DNA of 64,000 bases from Rhodocollybia butyracea (lineage: Eukaryota > Basidiomycota > Agaricomycetes > Agaricales > Omphalotaceae), in the NCBI GenBank assembly GCA_015501585.1, contig JADNRY010000032.1, positions 124,001 through 188,000 on the forward strand. Direction: 5' to 3'. Numbering within the stretch: the stretch's first letter is position 1; each line of letters begins with the position of its first letter. Position numbers and translations under genes: made by a program. The notes below the pieces were generated by a model. That model searched no databases and was not told the origin of the DNA. It saw only the letters and a list, made by a program, of their open reading frames with translations. Of the stretch, positions 34,410 to 44,989 are shown in pieces.

Positions 34410-34640
34410 TCTGTGAAATCCCTGCGCTGATTTTCCACATCAGTTTTAACTCCATTGCAACACAAGCATGCTATGAACTGCCAGTGATGAACCAGCATCT
34501 GACGAAGATACCACCATATTTGGCCCTGATGTAGAACTTGGCGCGCTGCTAGAATCCGTACTACCTGGAGCTGCGGACGATACTATTCATCCCCTTCATC
34601 TGCCGGGTATTATGCAGATGCAACGGCGCTCGGGAAGTTA
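34410..34640 (-). pseudogene. Relic of a fourth glutaminase tail
   Basis: Resembles the cytoplasmic-tail coding end of the GtaA-like genes (compare 23735-23925): GATTTTCCACATCA, CTCCATTGCAACA, TTTGGCCCTGATGTAGAACTTGG and GCAGATGCAACGGCGCTCG blocks on the plus strand. The rest of the gene is missing. Confidence 0.6.
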
Positions 34641-35077
34641 GAACAGTCTCACCACGCTTGTTGTTTTGCTTCGGCCTGGCTGCGAAACTATTGGTTTCTA
34701 AGATGGCCCCAATTTTTCCCTGTCATTCAGAATCTCAGAGTTTGATTGGACGATCTGGCGATGAAAGGTTGTAGCAAAATGTACACTGGCAGTATACGGT
34801 TTAACGACAAGGTTTTTTTGCTTTGATTTTATTTTTGCGAATGTCAATAGTACTTGCTTTGCGCAGCCTCCCCTCATTGCCTCCCCAGCTCCCTGGGGAG
34901 GCGTCACTCCCCCTCGTCCCGCCCGGTTAAACCTAAAACCTACTGAGTAGCCTGGCTGTTTCTTTTTAGCGAGCACTTGGCCAGTTTATTCCTTTCCCTC
35001 CACGTCAACCTAGCTACTGACATCCCTGACTCAGTAATAAGTTCCACAGTACAGTGGCCCAACCCGCTCGAATCTTC

Positions 35078-35358
35078 CTACTCCCTCCAAACTTCTCAGC
35101 GCTACAATAAATCTGAACTACTGTATGAGACACCTCCAGTTTTGCAGCTATCTGATTTCGAGATGGTCACAGGTGTACGTAACATACGCGGCCATTCAAT
35201 TGCTTGTATATTCGTGATGTGATCTCCCTGCATCGCGCGTCGAAAGCTCAGCCGTTTGTATGAAACTCAGACTTTGCCCATGATGAGCTACTCAGATACC
35301 TCCGACTCTTCTGCCCAACTATCTGCCATTGAGCTTGAACCAATCTCCGCGTGCCCTC
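35078..35358 (+). repeat. 281-bp direct repeat, left copy
   Basis: Identical to 37848-38128 except for one base (T at 35346, C at 38116). It covers about 200 bp upstream of the transporter pseudogene start plus its first 79 bases. Confidence 0.85.
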
Positions 35359-37418
35359 CGGCTTCCATACAGGATTTGTGTGTCAATTTTCTTTCTTCTT
35401 CAGGTCAGGTACTTGACGTTTACTAAGCCTTACAGGGGACCCTACCAGAAATCTGTGTCATTCTCTCACCAGAGTCACCACAATGTTGAATATGAATATG
35501 GTATCAACTCCGGAAGCGTCCCATTATCAACAATCGGCACTCAGAGTCTCGATATTGAACCTGAAAAACGCAATTTCTCTTCCTCCAATGGTACGGGACA
35601 GATCGAACCTCTTACGTCTGAATATATGTTGAGGGTGAATGCTAAACAGGACCGCGGCCTTCATGCTTTCGCATATCTTGTCAGCGCGTGGTTTATCGAG
35701 TTTTTGGTCTGGTGAGGGTACTATTTCTTTACCCCTTTATATTATATTAAATTATATAAGTATACCAGGCTGACGCGTTTAACTAGGTCACCTCCGTACT
35801 CCTATGGAGTTTTCCTCAACTTTTACACCACGGCTCCCGACTTGAAACAGTATCCCTCATCCTCCTCGCCCTTGTCGGCTCCTTATCCAGCAGTGTCCTT
35901 TTTCTCTCTTCCCCAATTGTTCTACCCATCACAAATAGATTCCCTCGACACAAACGAGCCGTGATGATTTCGGGGATTCTGCTATCCGTATCGGGATTAG
36001 TAGGAGCTGCGTTTTCAACAAAGATCTGGCATTTGATTATCACTCAAGGTATCATGTACTCGTTGGGTGGAAGTATGCCATGTCTTTTTCCCGGCCGCGT
36101 CCAAAGTTGATACATCACTACACAGGCCTCCTCTACTTCCCAACGACGACGTATATATTTGAATGGTTCTCGCAAAAGCGAGGCATTGTGAGCTTTTTCG
36201 CTTTCTTTTTTAGTGTGGTTCGTTTGCCAATATTTTTAAATCAAGGCAAGCGGAGTTATTTACTCTGGTACAAGTATGTTACATTAGCATTCACAACCAA
36301 CAATACATTAACAGGCTGTAAAACAGGCGTAGGAGGAGTAGTCACTCCCTTCATTATCGAAATTCTTCTCAACAAATATGGCCGGAGAACAACGCTACTC
36401 TCACTAGTAAGTACTGTGTTGAGGTAGACTGCAGCTAATCAAGGGTTGGATATCCTCTAGGCCGTCGCATTTCTCACCCTCGCTGTGCCCTGCCTCCCGT
36501 TCAATAAGCCTCGAGTCCCGGTAGCGCAGGTTATAGACGTTCCTAGGATCAATACCGGGTTCTTGACGTATAGTCCTTTCTGGATTCTTTTTATTGCGAA
36601 CCTATTACAAGGACTAGCAAGTTACCTGCCTTCACTCTATTTACCGAGTAACTATCTTGCCTGATTTCGCATGCTGTCCTTAATCCCTGAACTTTCATGG
36701 ACTATAGCTTTCGCTTCTGATTTGAGCCTAGGCGCAACCTCTGGAACCCTTGCGGTTTCATTACTCAACGGTCAGTTCAACTCCTCACAACTCTTCTATA
36801 GCTCGTAGGAATACTATCGCCCTCACTTTATGCAGGCGCCTCAGTCCCTGGACTTATCTTCTTAGGATGGCTTTCAGACCGCTTGGACGTTCGTTGGTCT
36901 ATCCTCTTATCCTCCCTTGGCTCTGCCCTATCTGTCTTCCTCCTATGGGGCTTCGCAAAGACCCTTCTTCCCCTCCTTGTGTTTGCGTGTATATATGGTT
37001 TCCTCGCCACAAGTTGGTGTGCGTTATGGCCTAGGTTTGTGGCAATTGTGGATGGTGATGATCCACGTCAGGCCTCAACCCTCATGAGTATTTTATATGC
37101 TGGTATGTGCCACTAATAATGGCCATATACCAGCCTAAACTTATGAAGAAAACTACAGGCAGAGGCATTGGGAATGTTTTAGCCGCTCCTATTGCATCGG
37201 GATTGCTTCATCCCTGGCATCTGACGAACAAATCTCATACGACTTATGGATTCGAAGGCTATGTAGGGCTCTTATTTTTCAAACTAGGGTCTTATGATTT
37301 GACAATCGATTAGGGTCCACTCATTATATTCACAGGGCTGACCCTACTTGTAAGCTCGCTGGGTACTGGGTATCGTATTCTGGAGAGGAGTCCGAAATCC
37401 AGCCTGGTTACAGAGTAG
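35280..37418 (+). pseudogene. Decayed paralogue of the MFS transporter
   Basis: Collinear with the intact transporter at 16518-18614, in the opposite orientation. It starts MMSYSDTSDSSAQLSAIELE and contains GLHAFAYLVSAWFIEFLVW, PPYSYGVFLNFYTTAPDLKQ, GRRTTLLSL and YGFLATSWCALWPRFVAIV. It ends YRILERSPKSSLVTE with a stop at 37416-37418. An extra base before the DGG-equivalent exon (about 35570) and a missing base at about 35860 (the TCCTCCTCGCCC run) break the frame. Splice sites are largely retained, so inactivation is fairly recent. It is convergent with glutaminase copy 3. Confidence 0.65.
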
Positions 37419-37550
37419 GCTCGGAGTTGGATTGTAGGCTTTAGAGCAGATAGAGGCTAACAGAAAGGGAATCATCAAATGTATATTACATGGCAACTTG
37501 ATAGGTGTACTATCGTCCACATTTCTGACGTGTTCTATCCTGGTAACAAC

Positions 37551-37787
37551 TTATTCCCTCACAGTCACCTGGTTAAGCGAGCACCAGTTCTGGTACTGAG
37601 AATCCACCGCGCACAATAACCCACGCGTGACAGTCGTATATATCTGGTCTATTTCTGTGTGACCGGGAGGCGGCGCAACCTGAAATTCCCGAGAACCTAC
37701 CTCTGGAACTAACAAACTTTGCGCATGGGGTAGCAACACCGTGACCAATATCTTTGCAATTACATAAATCAACACGTTTTCACGCAT
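37551..37787 (-). CDS. Short hypothetical protein with signal-like N-terminus
   Basis: A 78-codon frame starts MRENVLIYVIAKILVTVLLP, a hydrophobic start, and continues VAPPPGHTEIDQIYTTVTRG. A possible splice donor (CAG|GTGACT) lies at the end, and a possible acceptor near 37450 is followed by no convincing exon. No family is recognised. It may be a small secreted protein, or chance. Confidence 0.25.
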   Translation of the reverse strand: MRENVLIYVIAKILVTVLLPHAQSLLVPEVGSREFQVAPPPGHTEIDQIYTTVTRGLLCAVDSQYQNWCSLNQVTVRE

Positions 37788-37847
37788 GATTGTTGTTACT
37801 TATATACAAATATGAGCAACGGGCGTATGTTCAGAACATCACTTGAA

Positions 37848-38128
37848 CTACTCCCTCCAAACTTCTCAGCGCTACAATAAATCTGAACTACTGTATGAGA
37901 CACCTCCAGTTTTGCAGCTATCTGATTTCGAGATGGTCACAGGTGTACGTAACATACGCGGCCATTCAATTGCTTGTATATTCGTGATGTGATCTCCCTG
38001 CATCGCGCGTCGAAAGCTCAGCCGTTTGTATGAAACTCAGACTTTGCCCATGATGAGCTACTCAGATACCTCCGACTCTTCTGCCCAACTATCTGCCATT
38101 GAGCTTGAACCAATCCCCGCGTGCCCTC
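37848..38128 (+). repeat. 281-bp direct repeat, right copy
   Basis: Second copy of 35078-35358, 2770 bp away. It carries the transporter promoter region and the first 79 bases of the reading frame, then diverges, so it is a truncated 5' fragment lying beyond the 3' end of the pseudogene. Confidence 0.85.
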
Positions 38129-38315
38129 TCGGGAACGAATCACTCGCGTTTATTCGTTCAGAAGCAAATCGTATCAAATTATTATGTATTTGTATATTAC
38201 TTTGTCAGCTATTTTCCATGAACAAGTAATTGCCCACAGGGCCTACTACCCTCTGAAAGAACGAAATTGAATAAAATAGTAGTACATGATAAATTATCAC
38301 GAATCGTTAGACCTG

Positions 38316-41300
38316 CTATTGGTACTCTGGAGGGGGCTCATATGCGGTCCTCGACCTCATCTCTTGCATCTCCCTACGCAAATTTTCCACTTCATTTCTT
38401 AATTCGGCGGCATCTGATGAACCAGACGGTTCTGATGAAGATACCACACTTGGGCCTGACGTAGAACTTGGTATGCTGCTAGCAGTCGTGGCCGGAATAG
38501 CTTTTCGTGGAAGAGGAGGAGCCTGTGAGGGATACCCCTCTTCTTCATCACCCGCGTTATTCACATGCAAGGGCGCTCGCGAAGAGTCTGCGATGGGAAC
38601 TGGAGGATACATCGGGCCGCGGTGAGGATTCGGCTCGCCTGATGAGGAAGTGGTGTAGTGAGATGGTGTGCCCACAATATTGGAGCGCGAAGTTGTCCCT
38701 CCAGGAGTGTCCGTGAAGTTTCGTTCGCTTGAACCAAAGGGCTCAATTTGATACCCACTCAAAGCCTCCTGTGAGGCGTAAACCCTTGGTTTTTTTGGTC
38801 TGAACATCATGGCGAAGCCTCCCGCTTTATCATCGTTATAATTACGGACGCTCTCAATACGCCGTCGGCGGGAAAAGAGGAGGGCCAAGCCGATAAGTGC
38901 AATGAATGCAATCCCTCCGACTACTCCACCTGCAATGGCTCCGGCGTTTGATTTCTTAGAAGAACCATTGCTTGACGCGAAGCCTGATACGTCTTTTTTG
39001 GGAAGACTAAAGAGATTTAGTAAACGTGTGCAGAAGAAAACAACATATCTCACTTGAGTGCGAGTAGGGCGTACATGGCACCTTGAGCAGGGCTGTCCGA
39101 CAAAGCATTTAGTGAGTAACTGTATGTATTGCCTCGTGACTGCCATACCTAGCTGTACCACCCTGAATACTACCATCGGTTGTACTATATGTTGTTGGGA
39201 AGGCAGCGAAATGAGCCAGGTTGGATGCGCTGGAATGCACGTATGACACAAGCGAATCTCGGATGTTTGTGTCGTTTACAGTGGCGGCCGTAAAGAGTGT
39301 CCATTCTATGCAAAAGTTTAGCCTAAGTTGGATAAACACCACTGGACACTCACGAGATTTCGCTGTAGTGGGTAGGTTGCTGTCGAATGGCAGACCAAAA
39401 GTGCTAGATCCAGCTAGAACACAATGAATGACTAACGACAACGTCTGGTCGGGTAACACACTCACCGGCAGCGACCTCACTACCATACCAGGTGTTTTGC
39501 TCCGAGTAGATCTAAAGAGGGGAGAGATATCAGTCTTAGGTCATGGTATCGCTTCAGGTCAAAATCTACTTCCAAGACACTTACATTAGCAGGAATAAAA
39601 TTAAAATCAAAGAGCTTGTCAGGGAACATATTGTACATTAGGCCCCAAGAGGTTGTTGAGCCATACGTCGAGGTCAAATGGCCAGAGGAACCTGCTAGGG
39701 TTTGCCACTGGGATAGTAAAGACGAGGCTGTGGACTACGTACGACGCAACGGTCTAAGTACAAGTCAAAAAAGCGGAACGGAAATACGTACAGAGTAGGA
39801 GTTGCTGTCGTCGGCTTTCCCAAGGGTATTACTTATTTCAGCCATAGTACGAATAGCAAGAATGCCCTTGATCGCGAGATTCGTCATGTTCGCCAAATCC
39901 TGGTTGTCTGCTGTGATACTGCAAGGCACGTTTGGCAAAAGAAATTTCGCTGTACAAGTCGGAGACACTTACTAGCCATTCGGCATTAACGGATTCTCCG
40001 AGACAAGTGTATCAGTCCATTTCTTCAGTGTGGGGTACTGGTAAAGACAGTATCAAGATCAGCAAGTAGGTAGTAACAAAGGAAAAGAAAGAATATGTCA
40101 ACGTACATATCGAGAAATTAACGACAAGTCACCTGTAAAAGTCGTGTGCGCCCATGCCATCGTCAAAATATCACTTGTGCTCTCGATAGCGCTGAACACA
40201 GCAGGAGCGGTATCACCGATAGCGGCAGGAAATGCATTGCCCAGATCTGACGATGCAAAGGACTGAGAATACAGGCTAGATGACTCGAATTGCAGCAGAG
40301 GTTCGAGCAAGTACGCAGTCCACGATGCGTTAAGATACAAAAACGCTGGGAATGCTGCGTACATGACTTCTACTGGATTGGTTCGTCTGAATGATCGACT
40401 CAGCACAAATAACAATATTTCGGATCAAAATAACGCACTGAGAGTTACCTGTGTCCTTCATAAAAAAGAGAACATCTGAGTTATTTATCTGCCCGTTGTT
40501 AGTCCCGACTGTGATTTCCATCCCAGCCATAACTTGTCGGGATGCCAGAGAAACAAGGTCTGCATAATTTGAAGATATTCCATTTGCCGCCGATACGATT
40601 TTGCCATCTAACGTAGTCGCACGGGAGAGTGCGCCTGAGGCATCACTCATGAAGGCCCCCATCTAATGATCATAGATGAGTTTATGAAAACGATTAAGGT
40701 TCGACACGCACCGCCGTCGGAACATCTTGGAACTCAGTCAAGAAATATGGCTCGCGGGTTTGATTCCCGGAAGGGGTCGCATAGATGATATCGCTGTTGC
40801 GAACTACTCCAAGTCCCCATGCAAGAGGAGTTGATGTGGACTGTATACTTCCCAGATCTTGACAAAAAGCAAAAACAGGCCAGTCACTGTTCAAGTCTCA
40901 GTTTCGCTTTAACAGTGAAATTAACAAAAAAACATTAAACCTGGAGATGGCACGAAACGCGTTGTCCTGACTGTTGTTCAGAGTCCCGTTATTCAAAAAT
41001 AGACTCCGCACGACGATATCTTGACCTGTCTGGTAAGTCAACCCAGAAACCTAGTAGAGACTGATCAGTCTCTTGGCTCGTTGGTGCATGAAGATGACAA
41101 TGCTCACATTATTTGCTACATGGTAGAGCACCGCGTCTTCGGCCATGTCCTGCAATTCCGTCATATACTGGAAGGGCGAACGCTGTGCTTCGTGAAAGAT
41201 AATAGAGCCATCGGTCGTAGTGTTCCACCGTACGACTTTGCTATTGCAATGATCGTGTCAGAGCGCCCTGTGGTAGTGAGACGGGGATGCATCACCAACC

Positions 41301-41957
41301 TGGTGTCAGATGAAGTCCATTCTAATTGTTTTGAAACATTAATTACTTGTGAATTTAAAAAGATGGCGACGTACCACCACTGAAATCTTGATATATTTGC
41401 AGCGAGTGCGATTGACCGTCAGTTGACGAGGCCTCGAAAAAAATATAGGTGAACGGAAAAGACTGTTTAACAAGGTCTGTGGGCTACGGGGAGATGAAAA
41501 GCGATTAACCGAGGGGGCAATGATAAATACCTCGATCGGACTAAGAAATGTAACATTTAAGGCTATGGCTCCAGCTGTCAGACTTATAATGGTACGGGTT
41601 GGGGTAACTTGGTAACCAATGATCTTGGCTGCAGTTACTTGAGATTTGTTACTCAGCCCCCCGTCCTCAACAGCTCGTCCTAGCCATTCGTATGGCGTGC
41701 CATCCACTCGTAACAGTCCGCTCCAACCCAAAGTCTAGCAGAAATGAATCTCAAATCGGTACCAATCAGAAATGGGCACGTACATGATTCCCTGTCCAAA
41801 AATTGGGCCAATTGTTAATAGAACTGGTTGCAGACGTATGAGTCAAGTACGCTTGAAGGTAAGGTGTTCGGACAGCTAGAGGAATAGCTGGAGGCTGGAT
41901 AGATTGGCTCGAGGTGAAAAGAAAGAAGAAGGATGCGAAAAGAAATGCGAAAAACAT
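38316..41957 (-). CDS. gtaA-like: GtaA-like glutaminase, copy 3 (intact, membrane-anchored)
   Basis: Exon 1 (41784-41957, 58 codons) gives a signal peptide MFFAFLFASFFFLFTSS, then PPAIPLAVRTPYLQAYL and FWTGNH, and it splices to LGWSGLLRVDGTPYEWLG. Central exons read ALSRATTLDGKIVSAANGIS, SRQVMAGMEITVGTNNG, VMYAAFPAFLYLNASWTAYL, NMTNLAIKGILAIRTMAEIS and WGLMYNMFPDKLFDFNFIP, and AQGAMYALLAL precedes the anchor. The transmembrane segment (GAIAGGVVGGIAFIALIGLA) is followed by four arginine-rich residues and a cytoplasmic tail of about 200 residues that stays in frame to YEPPPEYQ at 38316. The end contains LRNEVENLRREMQEMRSRT, a probable short coiled coil. This copy is more diverged from copies 1 and 2 than they are from each other, and it is the only one with both ends intact. 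Predicted cell-surface glutaminase. Confidence 0.8.
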
Positions 41958-41999
41958 AGTTTTTCGAAGTTGAAGGTCAGGAAAGCAGAGAAACTGTCA

Positions 42000-43349
42000 T
42001 CAACGATCGGTTGAGGTGTTGGGAAGAAAGAAAGAGTCTGCAAACAAGTGAAGCGCGTGAATGAATAGGGTTGTCAAGATCAAAAGATCATAGAAATAAA
42101 ATGTGATACATCATCATAGCGCTCAAAGTGTATGTATAAATACACAGGTAACCGGTCTCCGTCTCCCGTATCACCTCTTCTGCTTTAGCTGCGGGGGGTC
42201 TCTGAGTCCTCCAAGCAAGAATGCCGTTCTTCCCCCATTTTGCCCATACGCTGGGCTTTCCACTTTGATGCAGTCCGTGGAGTGTTGGACGGTAGAAGCT
42301 GGTAGAAGGCGCAGCAGGCTCCACCCAATATTAAATCATTTGATCGTGAGCCGGGGAGAGCGCGCCGTACAACCTTCATACAACGCAAGGAGTGACACTG
42401 CTCACTAGTTCTCCTTTACGTCAACAGATTGTTAAGGTTTAGAGATGGAAACAGACCAAGTGGTGTAGTCAAGGGTGTAGTACTTCGGTACATCAACTTA
42501 TCAGACTATCAGTGTTGTCTTACTAGAGGGACACTTTCTGTTGAGTTGAGACCGTGAGGTTTGCCTGAGTAAACCGCATAATCGGATGACGAGATACATG
42601 TGATTGAACTTGTCAATAGACTCAGCAGGAACTTAAAGTTATTGCAACTAGTACCAGAACATTAGTAGATGCACATGCAACGCGCCATGCGTGTAGTGTG
42701 ACCTTGACTGCCATTTCGGGACCACCTAGCTGTGAGTGCGAAGCGAGAGGCGAGTGCTGCATGGGTGAACCTCGAATTGGTCATCACTAGACCACAGCAA
42801 GGTGCAAGTTCAAGTGTGTGATCCTTTCATGATCATCAGGTTATTATCAACGAAGTTTGTTACAGGCAAGTATACTGTGGGGTAAAATGTGGGTAAAATG
42901 CGGCTAACAAGCGTACTGTGATAGATTGAAGGATGATAGCAAGGAAAAGCGCCACTCAATGTATCACCGAAATCGTACAGAACTGGTGAGCGCTTATCGG
43001 TGTCGGGTGTCAGCGATCACATGCTCAATGCTGTCGATGAATTATGTAATTCATGTCTTGTCTGTTGACGACCTTGAATTTGCAGTGGCGCTGGAATGCT
43101 CGCGGCCATAGCCCAACTTGAAACTGATTGGGCTGTGAAGTCGCCTGACCAGTGGCTACACTGTTCACCCAGATAAGCTCATCCTGCAGCGCTCTCATTC
43201 CACGATTCCACTGTGCCTACCCTCTTACAAAGTCACAATTAGAGCCGTACAGGTCCGATATAGCTGTAATTGACGATTTGCGTCGATAGCAAACAGCCAG
43301 CCAGTTTAATCACCCCTCTAAGCGAGTCCCAATCAATAATCGCGTCGTA
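42000..43349. other. Spacer without a recognisable gene
   Basis: Upstream region of glutaminase copy 3 followed by sequence without convincing coding signal. Short frames at 42103-42408 and 42926-43111 have no motif support. Confidence 0.4.
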
Positions 43350-43811
43350 TCACCTCAACTTTTCGTATTCATAAAAGAAATGTATACACAGTATACAAAC
43401 AGATATTTCGGTTTGCAGGGCGAACAGGGATTGAAGCTCTTGGTGAGTCGAGCTAACTACGCCAATTACAACGATATTTCTTCCTTCACATTGATAGGTA
43501 TGGGAACCCGATGACGGCTCTTTGGTATTTTTGAACAGGGTAGTAAGTACTGGGCTATATGCTGCGATTTTTCCGGATGTCGTAGGCTCTAAAGCAAGAT
43601 TCAGGATGTCGAGAGTGTCAAGCATAGTCTTCAGTGGCAGTGGCGCGGTACTCGCACCGTTGTACCGATGGTCGGTCGACGTAGGCATGCAGAGATACTT
43701 ACTTTGACTCGGTCAGTCGTATCAATCGCCCGATACTCACGAACTGGTGATAGCGCTGAGGCGGCGGCATCGGACTGGGGACTCTTACTTATTCGTTACA
43801 GTGGTCTTCAT
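43350..43811 (-). CDS. Uncertain hypothetical protein
   Basis: A 112-codon minus-strand frame (43350-43688) reads NGASTAPLPLKTMLDTLDIL and NLALEPTTSGKIAAYSPVLT. An ATG at 43811 (MKTT) followed by a GTAACG donor and a CCTCAG acceptor could supply a first exon. No family is recognised and the joins are uncertain. It may be non-coding. Confidence 0.2.
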
Positions 43812-44989
43812 AGCGCAGGTGGCAAGTTGCGCTGCAGTCAACTGGATAAGGAATTCGTGTTTCTTGGCCAAGACCTTTCACCCTCGTTCCTCACCGCCCA
43901 CTCCTGGAAACTCCCTGGGCCCAGCCCTTGTATTGAATGAACGTTTCAACTCTGAATATTAATTCTCAAAGCTTACCCGGCGGTTACACAGGGTCCCACC
44001 AATGCGAAAGCTGAGTTCCCCGCTTTTCGGAATCTAATATCGATTAACTTCCAGTCAATAAGTGAGCTTTGAGTGCATATGCTTATCCAATGGTGCATTC
44101 CAAAATTCTGCACTTTTTTCAGGTATTTCCTGCTTCGTGAACTTCAACCGTTGTAAGTGAGTCTCGTGCAACAAGCACATCCCGCTGTTGTCAAATCCTT
44201 AACCCTTAGAGCCAATCCTTTCTCTTAGTCTACATTTCAGATACAATCCTTGACAAACTGAATCATGCCATCCTGGTGCAGGGCTCCCTGAGGAACCCCT
44301 GCACATACAACCTTTTCTGAACTGTGCTCTCTCAAACACACATGCCTTTCTCAGAGGAAACAAGATTGAGACTTAGACAGATTGAGTCACTCTTGGAGTG
44401 ATACAGAATCTGGAATGAGAGGAGGAACTTTCCAAGTACATAATATGGGCCAGCAGGATGTATGTAGTAGTACCTAATTTAAATGACTGTTTAATTTCTA
44501 TTTCACGGCGTTGTGGTGACCCTGGGGTTGCTATATTTATTCAGTGAGTCAATCACAAGCCTCTATCTTTCGGTTGGCGGAGTAGGGCCAATGTGGCGGT
44601 ATGCTGGACTCAGTCTACATATGTAGCCATACAAGTAGTACACAAGTAGAATTTATTCCTCATGTCAAGGGAACCGGCCAGATTACCGGTCGTTCAGGCC
44701 TACTTACTTACCATTCACCTTATAGGATTCGATGGTCGCTGATGTATTGATGGCTTGTTGATCAATTCAGGGCGGGATTTCATTATAGGCCGGCCGGTTT
44801 GCTCTTTAGCGTTCTTCGCTCTCTCATCTTTATCTTTCAACGTTCGTTTTCTGTCTTTATTTTCTATTATATTTTCCAAGCGAAGAGAAGAATCCAAATC
44901 CAACACCGTGCGCGAGCATTTATAAAAGGTCTCAGAACCTTTTCCAGCGACACCTCCAGTTACTGGGATTTTTCTTTTCTGTCCTTGAA
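43812..44989. other. Upstream region of the G-alpha gene
   Basis: No gene recognised. The stretch immediately before 44990 would hold the G-alpha promoter and leader. Confidence 0.4.

Noticed and set aside
40740..40775. tRNA-like T-arm sequence (CGGGTTTGATTCCCGG)
   Set aside because: Located inside a glutaminase exon, with no acceptor stem or anticodon arm around it.
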